Assembly (NCBI RefSeq): GCF_030403435.1
Contig: NZ_JAUEPH010000004.1
Location: 372,001 to 436,000, forward strand
Origin: Algoriphagus sediminis
GTDB taxonomy: Bacteria; Bacteroidota; Bacteroidia; Cytophagales; Cyclobacteriaceae
Length of the DNA: 64,000 nt
Reading direction: 5' to 3'
The notes under the pieces were generated by a model. It ran no database searches and had not been told where the DNA came from. It saw only the letters and a program-made list of their open reading frames with translations. Positions 1 to 9,389 of the stretch are shown piece after piece (position 1 is the first letter of the stretch; every line of letters starts with the position of its first letter). Made by a program: the position numbers and the translations under genes.

Positions 1-732
1 TTTCAAAGGCAGAGGCGAGGTCCTTATTTCAACATTTCTAAATTCCTTATTATTCAGATGCTTTGCCTGCTCCTTGCTCCTGGGTAATATTACAATTGGA
101 TACTCACTTTCAAGTTGTTGAATAATGTTCTCTACGAAACTTCCATCTCCTGAATAATACTGAGCGGTCCAAGGCTCCAATCGTACAAAAATTTTCTTCT
201 GTTTCGTTGGAGAGTCTGAAATATCAAAGAATTCAAACACCGAGTTTAAATAAATAGCCTCTTTTACTCCAGGATAAAATTGAAATTTGTTGTTTCTAAT
301 CCAGAAAATTTTTTTTGAATATGGAGCCAAAAACTCAGGCAACATATTCACCGTCGAGAATAAAAAGGCAATGTGATTTCCTTTGGCGTGTTCATTATCA
401 TTAAGGTAAATGGAAGGTATACCAAGAAAGCTACACACTACCGGAGAATAAAAGGAACTTTGGGAAATACCGATTGTCGGTTTATGCCTTTTGAGGTAGG
501 ATTTCAAATTCCAGACTCTTTTTGGAAAATAAGCGAGTTTTTTGAGGGTACTTTTTCCAGCATGGCCACCTACTTCCTCATATGACCACCCCTCTTGTTC
601 AATAAGCGAAATGGTGTTGGCGAGATCTCTAGCAGTAATAATTAATTCTATTCCATTATTTTGCCATTTTTCAATAAAAGGTTTGAAAAAATTAATATGT
701 GGTGAATTTGTAAGGTCAATCCAAATTTTCAT
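1..732 (-). CDS. DUF354-family protein (3' end cut by window edge)
   Basis: I read this frame directly: an ATG at 730-732 opens 244 codons that run off the left edge. The N-terminus MKIWIDLTNSPHINFFKP is characteristic of the DUF354 family, which has a GT-B-like fold resembling UDP-GlcNAc 2-epimerases and glycosyltransferases. A second recognisable stretch is IYLNDNEHAKGN near residue 115. The reaction is not established for the family; in other genomes members sit in exopolysaccharide clusters beside bi-domain oxidoreductases, as here. It overlaps the upstream VpsJ-like gene by 17 nt, so the two are probably translationally coupled. Family assignment is fairly safe; substrate unknown. Confidence 0.8.
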   Translation of the reverse strand, partial: MKIWIDLTNSPHINFFKPFIEKWQNNGIELIITARDLANTISLIEQEGWSYEEVGGHAGKSTLKKLAYFPKRVWNLKSYLKRHKPTIGISQSSFYSPVVCSFLGIPSIYLNDNEHAKGNHIAFLFSTVNMLPEFLAPYSKKIFWIRNNKFQFYPGVKEAIYLNSVFEFFDISDSPTKQKKIFVRLEPWTAQYYSGDGSFVENIIQQLESEYPIVILPRSKEQAKHLNNKEFRNVEIRTSPLPLK

Positions 733-1936
733 AATCTTTCATTGTCTCCTTCAAAAAAGCGCAGAGCGCATAAAACATCCAAGCCTGTGCCCACCTCATG
801 TATGGGATCTTTGAAGTAACACCTTTTTTCATTTGATAGAAATAGTAGCCTTTTTTAGACTTCATATTGGCAAATGTCCATCTCAAAACTTTCTCACAGA
901 GCTGAATATTCTGTTTCAGTCGACCGGTCTTGATCAACGTAACTGTTAATTGAGCCGGAGAGTGAATATCGATAGGATAGGTCTTGTTGTGATAGTACTT
1001 GGGTATTCCATCTGCTTTGAAAAAGGATTTCAAGTAGAAATCGATACCACTATTAAATGAATCTTTGAAATCCATATCTCCAGTGTATTTCATGTATTCA
1101 AATATACACTCCAGGTTAAAGCCCGTATGGAAGCTGTCTACCCATCCCTGTACCGCAGCTTCCCCATAAATCCACGAACCATCTGCCTCTTGCTTATCGC
1201 AAATTGTCCTTACTGCTTTCTGTGACAGTTTTGTGTCATCTATGGAGCCTGAATAAGATGATGCCCGAGCCAATAATCTGGCTCCCAACAAGGAGGCATT
1301 GTATACCTTGGAATCATCTAAAGGTGAATAAGAGAAAATAAGCTCATCCCTATTTTCATAACGGTTGAGGTCATACTTAACAAAATTTGCTGCCGACAAT
1401 GCCGCATCCAGAAGCCTCCGATCTTTGGTGATCTCATACCCCTCAAAGAGTGCATTGGCTACAAATGAAGTGGCTACCACTGTTGGGGTATATGCTGGCT
1501 GAAAGAAAACCCGGTTTTGCCAATCAAAATTATAGCCCCAACAAAAGTTATCATAACCTTTTGAGCGAAGCTCCAAAATCTTATTTCCAATAAAATGAAT
1601 TCGTTTCAGAATTTCTGGGTCGTCTAGTCCCAGTGTCTTTTTCAAAGCATCACTACTACGGTAAAGGTCGCAATAACCATGTAGAAAAAGTCCAAGCCCT
1701 TTGGTGTTATAATCTTTCTTTACTGCGAGAAAAGGACGAAGGTTAAAAGGGTTGCGCTTAAAGAGTTGTATCCAGGCAAGTCTGGCAATCCTGGAGTGCT
1801 TCAGCGGAGTAGCCTGAAAAAACAGAGAATTTAGACCATCATATGGATCCCAGCCTTTGTAACCATTAGAATGACAGTAGTCAATTAAGTCTGAAAGCGC
1901 TTGATTTGACTCAGACCTCAACTTGTTGTCCTCCAT
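716..1936 (-). CDS. Alpha-helical toroid protein, VpsJ-like polysaccharide biosynthesis protein
   Basis: This 406-residue protein has no signal peptide and no membrane segment. It is rich in repeating helix pairs, with aromatic/acidic loop motifs CWGYNFDW (about 132-139), GSWIYGE (about 253-259) and WVDSFHTGF (about 265-273). That pattern fits an (alpha/alpha) toroid fold as in glucuronyl epimerases, GH88-like enzymes and proteins annotated as VpsJ. I infer a role acting on or epimerising a glycan intermediate, but no catalytic residue can be named. It overlaps the bi-domain oxidoreductase upstream by 26 nt and the DUF354 gene downstream by 17 nt, so the three form a tight module that recurs in exopolysaccharide clusters. 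Confidence 0.6.
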   Translation of the reverse strand: MEDNKLRSESNQALSDLIDYCHSNGYKGWDPYDGLNSLFFQATPLKHSRIARLAWIQLFKRNPFNLRPFLAVKKDYNTKGLGLFLHGYCDLYRSSDALKKTLGLDDPEILKRIHFIGNKILELRSKGYDNFCWGYNFDWQNRVFFQPAYTPTVVATSFVANALFEGYEITKDRRLLDAALSAANFVKYDLNRYENRDELIFSYSPLDDSKVYNASLLGARLLARASSYSGSIDDTKLSQKAVRTICDKQEADGSWIYGEAAVQGWVDSFHTGFNLECIFEYMKYTGDMDFKDSFNSGIDFYLKSFFKADGIPKYYHNKTYPIDIHSPAQLTVTLIKTGRLKQNIQLCEKVLRWTFANMKSKKGYYFYQMKKGVTSKIPYMRWAQAWMFYALCAFLKETMKDYENLD

Positions 1937-4049
1937 TTTTTAATGAAGTAAGTACGTGAATGGTTGCTTTGCTGACTGCATATATTTCCTCAAAAGAAAT
2001 AGGCGTTCTACCTTCGGATTTGAGCCCGTTGAAAAAGCTTTCAACCATCCCTTTCTGGCCTTTGTCCTGGTTTAGTAGCTTCTTCTTGACTGTATTTCCC
2101 TTCCCATAAATTTTGAGTTCTTTGAAATCGTTGATGATGGCAGAGCTACCAGAAGCAAATATTTCTATATATTCTTTCGGTAGGTCTTTGGCACCATTGG
2201 CATAATACGCCACCACGCCAGTTGAGCCATTGGCAAAGGTTAATAAAATATTGACCGTATCATTATGACCATGATGATCAGGCACTGCCGCTGCAGCCAC
2301 CTTAATCGGTAAACTGCCATTGATGTAGGTAAGCAAGTCGATGAAATGGCAAACCTCTCCAATAATACGCCCGCCACCAATCTCCATGTCTTGTATCCAG
2401 GTATCTTTTGGAATCACTCCCGAGTTGATGCGATAGATCATGGACATTGGCCCATCGCCAAACTTCTGCTTTACCTTTTGAGTCAGTGGTGAAAATCTCC
2501 TGTTAAAGCCAACCATCAATGACCGGTCTTTCGCTTCGTAGATTTCTTTTATCTCCTCCAGCTCTTCAAGTGTGAGACATACTGGCTTTTCAACAAAGAC
2601 ATGCTTATCAGCTCGAAGTGCTACCATTACATATTTGGCATGTGAATCATGGCGCGTGGCTATGAATACTGAATTAGTTTTTTTATTGAGTACATCCTGT
2701 TCATTGGGAGTACAAAATTCAAAGTCGAATTTCTCTGCAACCCTTTTCGAAGTAGTACCGGTATTGGTCAATACGCCTACGCGGTTGATCCAATCAACTT
2801 TAGGTATGTTGGGTAGCAGATTTCCCTGTGCGTAACTTCCTGCTCCAATGAATGAGAGGTTGACCTTTGAAGACTTGTTGAACTTATTGATGCTCACCGC
2901 TTCGGTTTTTTGCGGTTTCTCTACGTCATATTTCAGAGCCACACCAATGAAAGGTTCAGTCCTGTTCATGATCAAGTCATAGGCCTTGGCTGCATCTGAA
3001 AAATCAAACTCATGTGTGGTCAGGTAACCTATGTCGATAGCCTTGGTGCTGAGCAATACCTGAAATGCTTGCATATTTCTACGTTCTGTCCATCTTACAT
3101 ATGCAGCCGGATAATCAATGCCTTTTTCTTCGTAATTAAGGTCGTATCTTCCAGGCCCATAAGAGCAGGCCATTTTCAGTTCGAGTTCTTTCATGTACCA
3201 ATATGGGTCCCTGTCGAAGCCGGTTGGCACTGCTCCCAATATGATCACACTGCCTTTTTTCTTACATATGGAACCGGCAAAGTTGATAGGGTCTGAACTT
3301 TTGGTTGCTGCAGCGATGATCACCGAGTCTACTCCAATGCCGCCAGTAAAGTCCCGAATTTTTTCTTCAATGCCAGCAGTATCTCGCTGCAAGGTAAGAT
3401 CAGCGGCGCCATTATCTCTGGCTAGCTTCAAAGTACCTTCAGCGATATCAATCCCCACAACCCTAACTCCCGAAGCTCTAAGCATAAGAGAAGCTAGCTG
3501 CCCAAGAAGCCCAAGGCCAATTACGGCACAAGATTCTCCCAGCCTAAGGTCGGCCTGGCGAATTCCTTGCAGGGCAATAGCACCCAGAGTGTTATATGCG
3601 GCATCTTTTAGACTTACACCTTCAGGTAATTTAACGCAGAGATTATTGGGTACGGCCACCACCTCCGCATGATTGGCATAACCAATCCCTGCACAGGCTA
3701 CAAAATCTCCTTTTTTAATATCGGTCACCCCTTCACCCGATTCTAACACTTCACCGGCACAGCTGTATCCTAATGGTGAGTAGGCATCAAGCTTCTTTTT
3801 TACAGCTCTATAAGTTTGAATCGGACCTTGTTTTTTGAGCACATCCAGCACCTGCAATACTTGTTGTGGTCTTTCCTTAGCCTTACCAATCAAGCTTTTT
3901 CTTGCCGCAGAAACTGTGCTTTTCTCTGTTCCAGCGCTGATTATGGAATAATGATTTCTAACAAGAATCATCCCCTTACCTACCATTGGCATTGGCACCT
4001 CTTGAACCTCCATTTCACCAGACCCTAATTTTTGGGTAAGTTGTTGCAT
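1911..4049 (-). CDS. Bi-domain oxidoreductase (MDR dehydrogenase + Gfo/Idh/MocA)
   Basis: This 712-residue fusion has two parts. Residues 1-375 form a zinc-type medium-chain dehydrogenase-like domain with Rossmann motif GLGLLGQ (about 178-184). Residues 390-712 form a Gfo/Idh/MocA oxidoreductase with FIGAGSYAQG (about 400-409) and the conserved EKP in VFVEKPVCL (about 484-492). Such fusions are regularly found in polysaccharide clusters and are presumed to oxidise or reduce a nucleotide-sugar or glycan intermediate; the substrate is not known. A TTG lies just before the ATG, but I chose the ATG at 4047-4049 because it overlaps the upstream stop as TGATG, a coupling signal. Confidence 0.88.
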   Translation of the reverse strand: MQQLTQKLGSGEMEVQEVPMPMVGKGMILVRNHYSIISAGTEKSTVSAARKSLIGKAKERPQQVLQVLDVLKKQGPIQTYRAVKKKLDAYSPLGYSCAGEVLESGEGVTDIKKGDFVACAGIGYANHAEVVAVPNNLCVKLPEGVSLKDAAYNTLGAIALQGIRQADLRLGESCAVIGLGLLGQLASLMLRASGVRVVGIDIAEGTLKLARDNGAADLTLQRDTAGIEEKIRDFTGGIGVDSVIIAAATKSSDPINFAGSICKKKGSVIILGAVPTGFDRDPYWYMKELELKMACSYGPGRYDLNYEEKGIDYPAAYVRWTERRNMQAFQVLLSTKAIDIGYLTTHEFDFSDAAKAYDLIMNRTEPFIGVALKYDVEKPQKTEAVSINKFNKSSKVNLSFIGAGSYAQGNLLPNIPKVDWINRVGVLTNTGTTSKRVAEKFDFEFCTPNEQDVLNKKTNSVFIATRHDSHAKYVMVALRADKHVFVEKPVCLTLEELEEIKEIYEAKDRSLMVGFNRRFSPLTQKVKQKFGDGPMSMIYRINSGVIPKDTWIQDMEIGGGRIIGEVCHFIDLLTYINGSLPIKVAAAAVPDHHGHNDTVNILLTFANGSTGVVAYYANGAKDLPKEYIEIFASGSSAIINDFKELKIYGKGNTVKKKLLNQDKGQKGMVESFFNGLKSEGRTPISFEEIYAVSKATIHVLTSLKNGGQQVEV

Positions 4050-4555
4050 CAATTAGAATTTAAGATATTAATGTGTCTTTGTTGTTGCTCTTTAGTAAAT
4101 CTATCTTTAATCTTTTTACAGGGATTGCCAACGCAAATTGAATATTCGGGAATATCTTTAGTCACTACACTGCCAGCACCAATTACAGACCCCCTACCGA
4201 TAATAACTCCTGGAAGGATTGTCACATTTGCTCCAATCCAAACGTCATCTTCAATTTTTACTCCCTTAATAATCCGACTATAGCTGTTTTCAAACATGGT
4301 TCTACCAACTTTATCATAAACATGATTATCACACTCTATAACGACATTCGGACCAATCAAAATATCATTACCAATATAAAGATTCCTGGCCGAAATGTGA
4401 AAGTTATTTGAAATAAAAACATTACTTCCAATTACAATTTCTTCCGGTCTAATAAACACTCCATTTTTAGAAAATACTAAATTACTCCCTCTCTTTTTAA
4501 ATTTTCGCAGACTACGAAAATAATATATTTCTTGTAATAAATTTCTCAACCACAT
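4049..4555 (-). CDS. LbetaH-fold acyltransferase (WcaF/maltose O-acetyltransferase type)
   Basis: The 168-residue protein is a left-handed beta-helix with hexapeptide repeats such as IVIGSNVFI, ILIGPNVVIE and VWIGANVTILPGVIIG, ending in the usual VVTKDIPEYSICVGNPCK cap. Members transfer acetyl (or another acyl group) from acyl-CoA to a sugar hydroxyl or amine. It probably O-acetylates a residue of the Wzy-dependent repeat unit made by its neighbours. The start overlaps the upstream glycosyltransferase stop (TGATG). Base composition is AT-rich like the next four genes upstream, consistent with a shared, laterally acquired cassette. Confidence 0.88.
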   Translation of the reverse strand: MWLRNLLQEIYYFRSLRKFKKRGSNLVFSKNGVFIRPEEIVIGSNVFISNNFHISARNLYIGNDILIGPNVVIECDNHVYDKVGRTMFENSYSRIIKGVKIEDDVWIGANVTILPGVIIGRGSVIGAGSVVTKDIPEYSICVGNPCKKIKDRFTKEQQQRHINILNSN

Positions 4556-5718
4556 CAGTTATTAATAATGTTATAAAAATCAAAATTTAATCTATCCGAA
4601 GAATACAACTTAGATTTTTCAATACTTACTTTATTAGGATTTGGCAATCTCAAGGCTTTATTCATTAATTCAGAAAAAACTTTAACATTTCTATCTTTTA
4701 AAACAAAGCCATTGACATTATGTTCTACCATATATTTCGCACCACTCACATTGGATGTAACAATATTTTTACCACATGCGAGAGCCTCAGTCATAGCGGT
4801 CGGCCAGCCTTCGAACAATGAGAACATAACAAAAATATCAGCAGCATTTAAATACTGTGAAATTTCATTAGGGCTTCTTCTACCTATTAATTGTATGGTT
4901 TCATTTTCAATTTCATCTTTAGCGTAAATGCGAATATCCTCTTCATCCTCACCATCACCGATAAAAATTAATTTTGAATTTGGCTCCTTCATGAGAAAGA
5001 ATCGGTATGATTCAATTAAATCTTTCCACCCTTTGACATAAGATAACCTCCCCACTGAAACAATAAGTTTTACATTTTCCTTAATTTGCAAGCTATACCG
5101 TATATTAGTATTTTCATAAGGATAAAATATACTTGAATTAAACCTCGTTGGAAAAAAAACGATACTATTCTCACGCAATCTGAACTTTTCCTCTTTTTGC
5201 AAAATAGACTCTCTATCAGCCGCAGCTAAAATATAATCAAAGTTCTTCTTAAGATCATTAAAAAGCTTCTTCTCATACATTCCTCCTAAGAAACGCAAAC
5301 GCTTAAACCTAGAATTTTCAACTGAATTCGTTAACCCTGCAAAACAAAAAACTGTTTTCTTCCATTTTAATCCACTTAACAAAAAAACGAATTGTGGTGT
5401 TTGGGTGAATACAACATCATAAAAATATGCATTTAAATGAATATACTTAATATATTTCCTAAGCATCAAATATGAAATCAATCGTTTAGGTAGCTTGCTA
5501 TGTATCACTTGTGAAGTTGGCCCAATAGAAAAATAACTAATTGTCCTATCATTAAATTGTTTATTAAACCACTTTCCTACAGGTTCATTATCATCACCAA
5601 ATCCAACCAAATAAAATTTCGCATCTACGCTGTGCACAAATTGTTTAGCAAAAGTTAAGGTACCACCAATTGGAAAGTTTAAAAAATTACAACTCTCCAA
5701 ATATAAAATATTCAACAT
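4555..5718 (-). CDS. Glycosyltransferase family 4
   Basis: This 387-residue protein has GT-B architecture. A divergent N-terminal Rossmann domain (residues 1-200) starts at LYLESCNFLNFPIGGTLTFA, and the C-terminal domain carries VGRLSYVKGWKDLI (about 222-235) and the donor-binding EX7E region FEGWPTAMTEALACGK (about 305-320). GT4 enzymes are retaining transferases acting on nucleotide-sugar donors at the cytoplasmic membrane. Donor and acceptor cannot be told from sequence. It is part of the AT-rich Wzx/Wzy cassette, upstream of an acyltransferase whose start overlaps its stop. Confidence 0.88.
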   Translation of the reverse strand: MLNILYLESCNFLNFPIGGTLTFAKQFVHSVDAKFYLVGFGDDNEPVGKWFNKQFNDRTISYFSIGPTSQVIHSKLPKRLISYLMLRKYIKYIHLNAYFYDVVFTQTPQFVFLLSGLKWKKTVFCFAGLTNSVENSRFKRLRFLGGMYEKKLFNDLKKNFDYILAAADRESILQKEEKFRLRENSIVFFPTRFNSSIFYPYENTNIRYSLQIKENVKLIVSVGRLSYVKGWKDLIESYRFFLMKEPNSKLIFIGDGEDEEDIRIYAKDEIENETIQLIGRRSPNEISQYLNAADIFVMFSLFEGWPTAMTEALACGKNIVTSNVSGAKYMVEHNVNGFVLKDRNVKVFSELMNKALRLPNPNKVSIEKSKLYSSDRLNFDFYNIINN

Positions 5719-5763
5719 AACATTTAGAGTTTAATAAAATGATCGATTATTACATCTAAAGTC

Positions 5764-6837
5764 TCAAAAGTTCAAAATTCTATTCAAATATAAACCCGAA
5801 ACATAGGAAACCCTATATTTTTCTAATTCATGTTTATCGATTGGCTCAATAGATTTCATATTATAAAAAAAATCTGACAAAAGCTTAGATAATTCCGTTT
5901 CAGAAAAAGATTTCAAAATATAACCATATTTACCATTACCTAAAAGTTCAGGAGCTGAACCTGTACTGGTTGCGATAATAGGCAAATTAAAAGCCATTGC
6001 TTCAATAAAAACATTTCCAAAGCCTTCCCATAAAGACGTTGAAACAAATAATGACGCGAATTTATAGAATGGAAAAGGATTATTTTGACTACCCAATAAT
6101 AACACTCTCCCATTTAATCCAAGCGAATCTATTAAACTTTCAAGATTGGACCGTAGAGTACCTTCTCCAATAATTACAAGATAACACAAGTTTGATAATT
6201 GGCTTAAAGCATATGATTTAATTAATAGTTCAAAATTTTTTACTTTTTCAAGTCTGCCTACAGATAGTATAAACCGTTTTTCAATTAAAAAACTCGGAAC
6301 AACGTAATCTTCATTAGCTAATTCATTTATATTTTCAGATATAACCGGGTTTTGAATTGTAACAACTCTTTTATGTTTAACGAAGCCACTAACAATTAAA
6401 CTCTCTTTTGTTGATCTTGAATTACAAATTATCAATCCCGAATATTTAAAGCTCAATCTAAGTAAGTATTTTATAATTTTACCCCCAAAGTTACAATAAT
6501 TTTGTAATTGTTCTGCTTGCCTAGTTACAACTAAGTATCTGCTTCTTGTAAACAAACTAGCAGCAAAATTGAGAATATTAGGAACATTTAAAGTAGATAA
6601 AACAAACTTTGGACGAATTGTATCAATAAGCTTTATTAAATCAAACAAAGCCAATAACTTATTGGTGGAAATACGTACTCTATTTACACTAAAATTCAAT
6701 TGGTCAGAATAAAACTCATTTTCATATTGCGTAATAAGAGTTACATCATGTTTTAATGACCACTCATTAGCCAAATTAACAAATACTTTTTCAGCTCCTC
6801 CTCTCCCTAAACTAGGTAGAAATAATATTATTCTCAT
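5764..6837 (-). CDS. Glycosyltransferase family 4
   Basis: This 357-residue GT-B protein begins with the classical GT4 opening FLPSLGRGGAEKVFVNL (about 5-21). Its second domain has VGRLEKVKNFELLIKSY (about 192-208) and the EX7E-type motif LWEGFGNVFIEAMAFNLPII (about 263-282). It likely adds one sugar to the lipid-linked repeat unit of the Wzx/Wzy pathway. The coding region is visibly AT-rich compared with the conserved genes on either side. It lies 23 nt downstream of the putative polymerase and 45 nt upstream of the next GT4, in an apparent operon. Confidence 0.88.
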   Translation of the reverse strand: MRIILFLPSLGRGGAEKVFVNLANEWSLKHDVTLITQYENEFYSDQLNFSVNRVRISTNKLLALFDLIKLIDTIRPKFVLSTLNVPNILNFAASLFTRSRYLVVTRQAEQLQNYCNFGGKIIKYLLRLSFKYSGLIICNSRSTKESLIVSGFVKHKRVVTIQNPVISENINELANEDYVVPSFLIEKRFILSVGRLEKVKNFELLIKSYALSQLSNLCYLVIIGEGTLRSNLESLIDSLGLNGRVLLLGSQNNPFPFYKFASLFVSTSLWEGFGNVFIEAMAFNLPIIATSTGSAPELLGNGKYGYILKSFSETELSKLLSDFFYNMKSIEPIDKHELEKYRVSYVSGLYLNRILNF

Positions 6838-6860
6838 ATCCTAATGAAGTAAATCGAATA

Positions 6861-8114
6861 TTAAATTAGAGATAGCCCTCTACTAATACTTAAAGCCATA
6901 ATAAATGTAAAAGGAACAAGCCCAAAATCAGAGTAAAAAGATCCATGCGTAGGAAGAGTTAAAAGTAAAAGAAGAAAAGAAAATAAAAGAATATATCGAC
7001 AGTATTTGAAATTTGGGGATAGCAAAAACTTGATATAAAAAATTAAAATAAACAGAACACCAAAAATACCAAAATAATTAAGCAAAGTAAGGTAACCAGA
7101 ATCAACAGAATATAGAGTAAAAGCTCGATTACCAGCAATAGAAGTATCTAAAAGTCCAATTTCTTTACCATATCCGGAATTATGATGAATAAAGCCCCAC
7201 CCAAAAATTGGTTTTTCTAAAAATCTAGGGATCGTATAAATCAAATCAAGTTCAATCCTTCCAAAGGTAGTACTACCTTCGTCCGATCTTGATACAAAGT
7301 CCAAGGGAATAGAAATGAATTTATTTGTTATTTGTCCATTCAACCATACAAAGTCGAAAACTAGCAAAACAGGAAATGTAAGGCAGGCCCAAAATAACAA
7401 TCGCAATACTTTTTTAGACTGTATTTGTAAAACTAGATACAAAAGTAATAACAAACTCAATACTAACAAATAAGACCTAAATCCTTGCAAACCAACTGCC
7501 ATCAAAAACAATAATAGCAGTAACGAATTAACTATATTATTTTTGTTAGAATTTCGAATTGTAAAAAAAATATAAATCGCACCAAAATGTGGAAATAGCA
7601 TAGTTTTCGAAATAAAGTCATTCCTTTGAAACTCATATTTGTACCTTTCTCGAGCCCTTACCTCTTGAAATAAATCACTAACTAATTCAGGAGAGATTGA
7701 ATTTAATAATATTTGAATCGAAGTAAAAATTGCTAGAAAATAAAATAAATTTTTATAATAGCTAAAATTGTCATTCCTGATAATATCATTTATTAACAGA
7801 TAAAATAGGGGCAGGATAAAGAAATCTCTACCTACACGGAATGACATAAAAATATTAATATCACCTCTAAAAGGCATGAAAAGAACAATACCTAAAACAT
7901 AAAAATAAATAATTGTGAAAAAAGTAAAAGGTGTTGAAAACAGTGCATTAGAAAAGACTGGATTCATTAAAATTAATAAAATAAATACAATATTCAATAA
8001 AGCAATTGCCAAGTCATAAGAATGCAAACCAAAAAAAATTGCATCTGATTGGAAATTATACAAACCTAGGGCACCTGTAAATATAACAATCAATACTGTT
8101 AAAAAAACTTTCAT
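6861..8114 (-). CDS. O-antigen/capsule polymerase-like membrane protein (Wzy candidate)
   Basis: This 417-residue protein is almost entirely hydrophobic helices (roughly ten or more), with one longer polar loop at about 265-330 containing RSDEGSTTFGRIELDLIY and a glycine/aromatic segment GWGFIHHNSGYG. The topology and large periplasmic loop are typical of Wzy polymerases, which share little sequence. It sits directly after the Wzx-like flippase (ATGA overlap at 8111-8114) and before glycosyltransferases, the expected place for Wzy. The assignment rests mainly on topology and context; an O-antigen ligase-like role is the alternative. AT-rich. Confidence 0.75.
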   Translation of the reverse strand: MKVFLTVLIVIFTGALGLYNFQSDAIFFGLHSYDLAIALLNIVFILLILMNPVFSNALFSTPFTFFTIIYFYVLGIVLFMPFRGDINIFMSFRVGRDFFILPLFYLLINDIIRNDNFSYYKNLFYFLAIFTSIQILLNSISPELVSDLFQEVRARERYKYEFQRNDFISKTMLFPHFGAIYIFFTIRNSNKNNIVNSLLLLLFLMAVGLQGFRSYLLVLSLLLLLYLVLQIQSKKVLRLLFWACLTFPVLLVFDFVWLNGQITNKFISIPLDFVSRSDEGSTTFGRIELDLIYTIPRFLEKPIFGWGFIHHNSGYGKEIGLLDTSIAGNRAFTLYSVDSGYLTLLNYFGIFGVLFILIFYIKFLLSPNFKYCRYILLFSFLLLLLTLPTHGSFYSDFGLVPFTFIMALSISRGLSLI

Positions 8115-9346
8115 GGAAGAATAGTTTTTTTCTTTAGCATTGAAAAAACGTGAATAAAATAATAAGTTGTCACAATTAACACTGCCAAACCTATTGAAAA
8201 CACGGCGCCTTTTAGCCCGAAGAGAGGGATAAACAAAAACAAACCAACAACCAATACAATTAATTTAAGAATTGTACCGTTAAAATAAGCCTTGTCTCTT
8301 TCCAGATTATTTAAATAAGATGATAATAGGGCATAGATTGGCCAGAGGGGCATTAAAAAAATACAAAAATATTTAAATATAATCTTCGAATCTTCAAAAC
8401 TTTTACCAAATAATATATCAATAATTTCATCACCTAGCACAATGGAAAAAGAAGAACAAATAACACCAATGAATAAATATAGAAATAATAGATTTCCAAA
8501 CATTCTTCTCCTAACAGACAATGGCTTATTTTGAGATTCAACAATCCAAGGAGAAAAGACCAAATTTATGGAATGAAGAAGAGTTGTCAAAACCAAAAAC
8601 AACTTAAATGAAGCGCTATAAACTCCTACATCTTTTGAAGCCAAAAAAAGAGGAATTATTATGATTGGCAAAGAAGAAACAAAGAAGTTTGACTTCGCAC
8701 CTAATCCTAATAAGAAATTGCCTTTTAACAGATAAAAACCTTTCTTCAAACTAAATAATTTCATTTGAATGATTATTTTTTTCGTTACGGGAACGATTAA
8801 AATCACAGCCTCAATCAATCTTCCAAAAAAATTAAAGAGAAGAACAATTAATATTGAATTAATAAGGCCTTCAAATAAAAGTAGCATAATTAAAAAAAAA
8901 AATTGACCAAAAAATGAACTGAAGCTTGGTAAAAATGCTTTTTTTTGTCCATAATAAAAATAGTCTATCGAAAGAGCAACACCAAAATTAATAAGTATCG
9001 CCATAGATATATATTTAAAATTTTCAATGGAACCAAACGAAGGAAAAATAAGAAGCAATATAATTCCCCCGAAAAACCATAAAGAAAGGCGAGCAGGTGT
9101 TATTCTTTCAACAATTTTTAAACCACCTTCCGGAGATTTTGCAACGTCTCTAATTCCTTTTGCTAAAAAACCCCAATTTGCAGGTAAAAATGCATAACCG
9201 GCTAGAGCAATAGCATAACTATAAATACCATAATCATTTGGCCCCAAGGCACGTGAGATTATGGGAACAGAAATAAAAGAGACAATACTACCTAAGGTGA
9301 CAAAACCAACTCTACTAAAAAGATTTCTAATTATTATTACACTCAC
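8111..9346 (-). CDS. Oligosaccharide flippase, Wzx/RfbX family
   Basis: This 411-residue MATE/MOP-superfamily membrane protein has about 12 predicted helices. Its N-terminal signature ISVPIISRALGPNDYGIYSY (about 25-44) is typical of Wzx. It would flip undecaprenyl-diphosphate-linked repeat units to the periplasm for polymerisation by the adjacent Wzy candidate. The start is a GTG at 9344-9346; its stop overlaps the polymerase start by 4 nt. AT-rich like genes 4049..8114, and unlike the dehydrogenase that follows on the right, marking a composition boundary near 9350. Confidence 0.88.
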   Translation of the reverse strand: MSVIIIRNLFSRVGFVTLGSIVSFISVPIISRALGPNDYGIYSYAIALAGYAFLPANWGFLAKGIRDVAKSPEGGLKIVERITPARLSLWFFGGIILLLIFPSFGSIENFKYISMAILINFGVALSIDYFYYGQKKAFLPSFSSFFGQFFFLIMLLLFEGLINSILIVLLFNFFGRLIEAVILIVPVTKKIIIQMKLFSLKKGFYLLKGNFLLGLGAKSNFFVSSLPIIIIPLFLASKDVGVYSASFKLFLVLTTLLHSINLVFSPWIVESQNKPLSVRRRMFGNLLFLYLFIGVICSSFSIVLGDEIIDILFGKSFEDSKIIFKYFCIFLMPLWPIYALLSSYLNNLERDKAYFNGTILKLIVLVVGLFLFIPLFGLKGAVFSIGLAVLIVTTYYFIHVFSMLKKKTILP

Positions 9347-9389
9347 CTTTAATTAGTATAAGTAGCCATTATCATATGGAAATTCAAAT

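Noticed and set aside
3193..3672. Plus-strand open frame of 159 codons
   Set aside because: It lies antisense inside the bi-domain oxidoreductase, whose motifs are intact; the plus-strand translation shows no family features.
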